Below are positions 7,049 through 7,952 of a stretch of 7,952 nucleotides of DNA, piece by piece (positions within the stretch are counted from its first letter, which is position 1; each line of letters opens with the position of its first letter). The DNA is from an uncultured Lachnospiraceae bacterium (lineage in GTDB: Bacteria > Bacillota > Clostridia > Lachnospirales > Lachnospiraceae). The position numbers were made by a program, and so were the translations under genes. The stretch lies in contig CANSYV010000055.1 in the NCBI GenBank assembly GCA_947651335.1, positions 1 through 7,952 on the forward strand. The letters run 5' to 3'. The notes under the pieces are model-generated. The model had not been told where the DNA came from. It saw only the letters and a list, made by a program, of their open reading frames with translations, and did no database searches.

Positions 7049-7429
7049 TTAAAAAAGCGTATTTGTAAATTTCAGAAACCCCTTTAATTCAGCCCGCTTA
7101 ACAGCTGCCGCCCGGGTATCATCAGACACGGCGGCGCAGGTCAGGTCATTGAGGCCGAATACCCGTTTTCTGCCGCCCATTTGGGTGAGCTGGATTTCCT
7201 TTTCCTCACCGGGTTCGAAGCGGATAGAGGTTCCGGAGGGGATGTCCAGCCGGTAACCGTAGGACTGCTCCCTGTCAAAAGACAGGCATTTGTTTGTCTC
7301 GAAAAAATGGTAGTGGGAGCCCACCTGGACAGGGCGGTCCCCTTTATTTGCCACCAGAAGCGTTATGGTTTCTCTGCCCTCGTTCAGAACAATGTCCCGG
7401 TCCGCAGGGATGATTTCGCCGATTTTCAT
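7049..7429 (-). CDS. ureB: Urease beta subunit UreB
   Basis: UreB is a small structural subunit of the (UreABC)3 urease. In known structures it packs on UreC and takes part in the shape change that admits nickel. The protein has 126 residues and is at the longer end of the usual 100-130 range. The conserved [11 protein letters not shown] (36-46) and [20 protein letters not shown] blocks are clear. The last 20 or so residues, after [10 protein letters not shown], form a family-variable tail. GAGGAGG lies 7 nt before the ATG. It is 28 nt from ureA and 13 nt from ureC. It is a separate gene rather than fused to ureA as in Helicobacter. Confidence 0.97.
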   Translation of the reverse strand: MKIGEIIPADRDIVLNEGRETITLLVANKGDRPVQVGSHYHFFETNKCLSFDREQSYGYRLDIPSGTSIRFEPGEEKEIQLTQMGGRKRVFGLNDLTCAAVSDDTRAAAVKRAELKGFLKFTNTLF

Positions 7430-7457
7430 ATGAATTCCTCCTCGTTTACAGATGCTT

Positions 7458-7760
7458 TTATTGAATGGGATTATGTACAGTCACCAGCTTGGTTCCGTCA
7501 GGGAAGGTTGCCTCCACCTGTACTTCCTCAATCATGTCCCCCACGCCGTCCATCACATCTTCGCAGGTGAGGATTTTCGTTCCCAGCTGCATCAGTTCCA
7601 CGACGGTTTTCCCGTCCCTGGCCAGTTCCAGCAGCTCTGAACTGATGTAGGCAAGGGCTTCTGTATAATTCAGCTTCAGGCCCCGCCCTTTCCGCTCTTT
7701 TGCCAGGTTTCCGGCCATGTGAAGCATGAGCTTTTCCTGTTCTTTTGGATTGATCCGCAT
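7458..7760 (-). CDS. ureA: Urease gamma subunit UreA
   Basis: UreA is the smallest structural subunit and the first gene of the operon. The 100 residues match the family length. [14 protein letters not shown] (27-40), [11 protein letters not shown] (47-57) and the C-terminal [17 protein letters not shown] block are diagnostic. AAGGAGG ends 8 nt before the ATG, a strong ribosome binding site. The untranslated leader, running from a predicted start site near 7875, is about 115 nt long and contains a palindrome and a terminator hairpin. Synthesis of the whole operon therefore probably depends on read-through of that leader. Confidence 0.98.
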   Translation of the reverse strand: MRINPKEQEKLMLHMAGNLAKERKGRGLKLNYTEALAYISSELLELARDGKTVVELMQLGTKILTCEDVMDGVGDMIEEVQVEATFPDGTKLVTVHNPIQ

Positions 7761-7809
7761 GTTCTGCGCCTCCTTGTTGGTTATTTAGTAGGATTTTTAT
7801 ACAGCAAAA

Positions 7810-7846
7810 AGGCAGACAAAGAATCTGTAGACTCCTTTGTCTGCCT
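7810..7846 (-). terminator. Intrinsic terminator in the urease leader (possible attenuator)
   Basis: AGGCAGACAAAG (7810-7821) and CTTTGTCTGCCT (7835-7846) form a perfect 12-bp stem around a 13-nt loop. On the minus strand the stem runs directly into a T-tract (7806-7812, partly within the stem), as for a leftward intrinsic terminator. It lies about 50 nt before ureA and downstream of the operon's apparent promoter. It would therefore stop urease transcription unless read-through is allowed. A simpler reading is that it terminates an upstream gene, but the promoter position argues against that as its only role. Confidence 0.75.
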
Positions 7847-7847
7847 G

Positions 7848-7866
7848 AAATCCCTGCAGGGAATTT
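7848..7866. promoter_or_regulatory. Palindrome in the early urease leader
   Basis: TCCCTGCAGGGA (7851-7862) is a perfect 12-bp palindrome, extended by AAA on the left and ATTT on the right. It falls roughly 10-25 nt after the predicted transcription start and just before the terminator hairpin. It could be a DNA operator for a dimeric regulator, or a small RNA hairpin acting with the terminator. The sequence does not distinguish these. Confidence 0.45.
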
Positions 7867-7880
7867 ATTTACGGTTTCAC

Positions 7881-7909
7881 AGTATATACTTGTTTTGGGA
7901 GATTGTCAA
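7881..7909 (-). promoter_or_regulatory. Urease operon promoter (sigma-A consensus)
   Basis: On the minus strand a perfect -35 TTGACA (7909-7904) and a -10 TATACT (7886-7881) are separated by exactly 17 nt. Transcription would begin near 7875 and run left through the leader into ureA. Such a near-consensus core suggests strong initiation, so control is likely exerted by a repressor or by the leader terminator. The -10 lies within the self-complementary AGTATATACT, but no matching -35 was seen for the opposite strand. Confidence 0.8.
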
Positions 7910-7952
7910 CTGTTTTCATTGCCCTTCAGAGCAAAGTCGGTGGCCGCATTCT
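7906..7952 (-). CDS. Possible 3' end of an upstream gene, cut by the window edge
   Basis: On the minus strand one frame enters from the window edge and reads NAATDFALKGNENS before a TGA at 7908-7906. The stop overlaps the -35 hexamer of the urease promoter. Two other frames are also open for a few codons, so the coding claim rests only on the plausible composition of 14 residues. No family can be named. If real, its transcript would end at the leader terminator at 7810-7846. Confidence 0.2.
   Translation of the reverse strand, partial: NAATDFALKGNENS

Noticed and set aside
7810..7866. ANTAR-type dual hairpin antitermination target or a nickel-cobalt riboswitch in the urease leader
   Set aside because: The loops do not show the A1/G4 hexanucleotide pattern expected of ANTAR targets, and no known riboswitch core could be recognised by eye.
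1..7952. CRISPR arrays, tRNA or rRNA genes, phage genes, toxin-antitoxin pairs
   Set aside because: No regularly spaced repeat-spacer pattern, tRNA cloverleaf, rRNA segment or such protein motif was seen on either strand.

Overview
The window reads as chromosomal DNA of a Clostridia-type Firmicute, most likely a Lachnospiraceae-like gut bacterium. This is inferred from strong GGAGG ribosome binding sites, tight gene packing, moderate GC content in genes next to AT-rich spacers, the PdxS/PdxT pair, and a urease made of three separate subunits. The genus cannot be fixed from the sequence alone.

Layout. Positions 1-230 are AT-rich, with a short direct repeat and a possible leftward promoter, and may be the edge of a mobile element. 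Positions 233-551 look like a decayed, frameshifted protein gene followed by a hairpin and T-tract. A sigma-A-type promoter (629-657) then drives pdxS and pdxT on the plus strand (703-2160). These encode the two halves of the glutamine-dependent pyridoxal 5'-phosphate synthase. Positions 2042-7760 hold a complete urease operon on the minus strand, in transcription order ureA-ureB-ureC-ureI-ureE-ureF-ureG-ureD. At the right edge (7810-7909) lies the operon's control region: a consensus promoter, a palindrome, and an intrinsic terminator inside the untranslated leader.

How the genes work together. UreA, UreB and UreC form the nickel enzyme that splits urea to ammonia and carbamate, and every metal-binding and catalytic residue checked in UreC is present. 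The UreI-type channel would bring urea into the cell. UreE, UreF, UreG and UreD deliver nickel and insert it into the apoenzyme. No dedicated nickel transporter and no regulator gene is visible. PdxS and PdxT make vitamin B6 cofactor and have no obvious metabolic link to urease.

The most notable points are regulatory and architectural rather than a new system. First, ureD and pdxT converge and overlap by 119 nt, giving UreD a C-terminal tail of about 38 residues read from the antisense strand of pdxT. Second, a strong plus-strand intrinsic terminator sits inside the 5' part of ureD, so the pdxST transcript may carry a roughly 750-nt 3' end antisense to ureD. Third, the urease promoter lies upstream of a terminator in its own leader, which suggests attenuation control. 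Fourth, ureI sits between the catalytic-subunit gene and ureE, as in Helicobacter, but the protein lacks the histidine-bearing external loops linked to acid gating.
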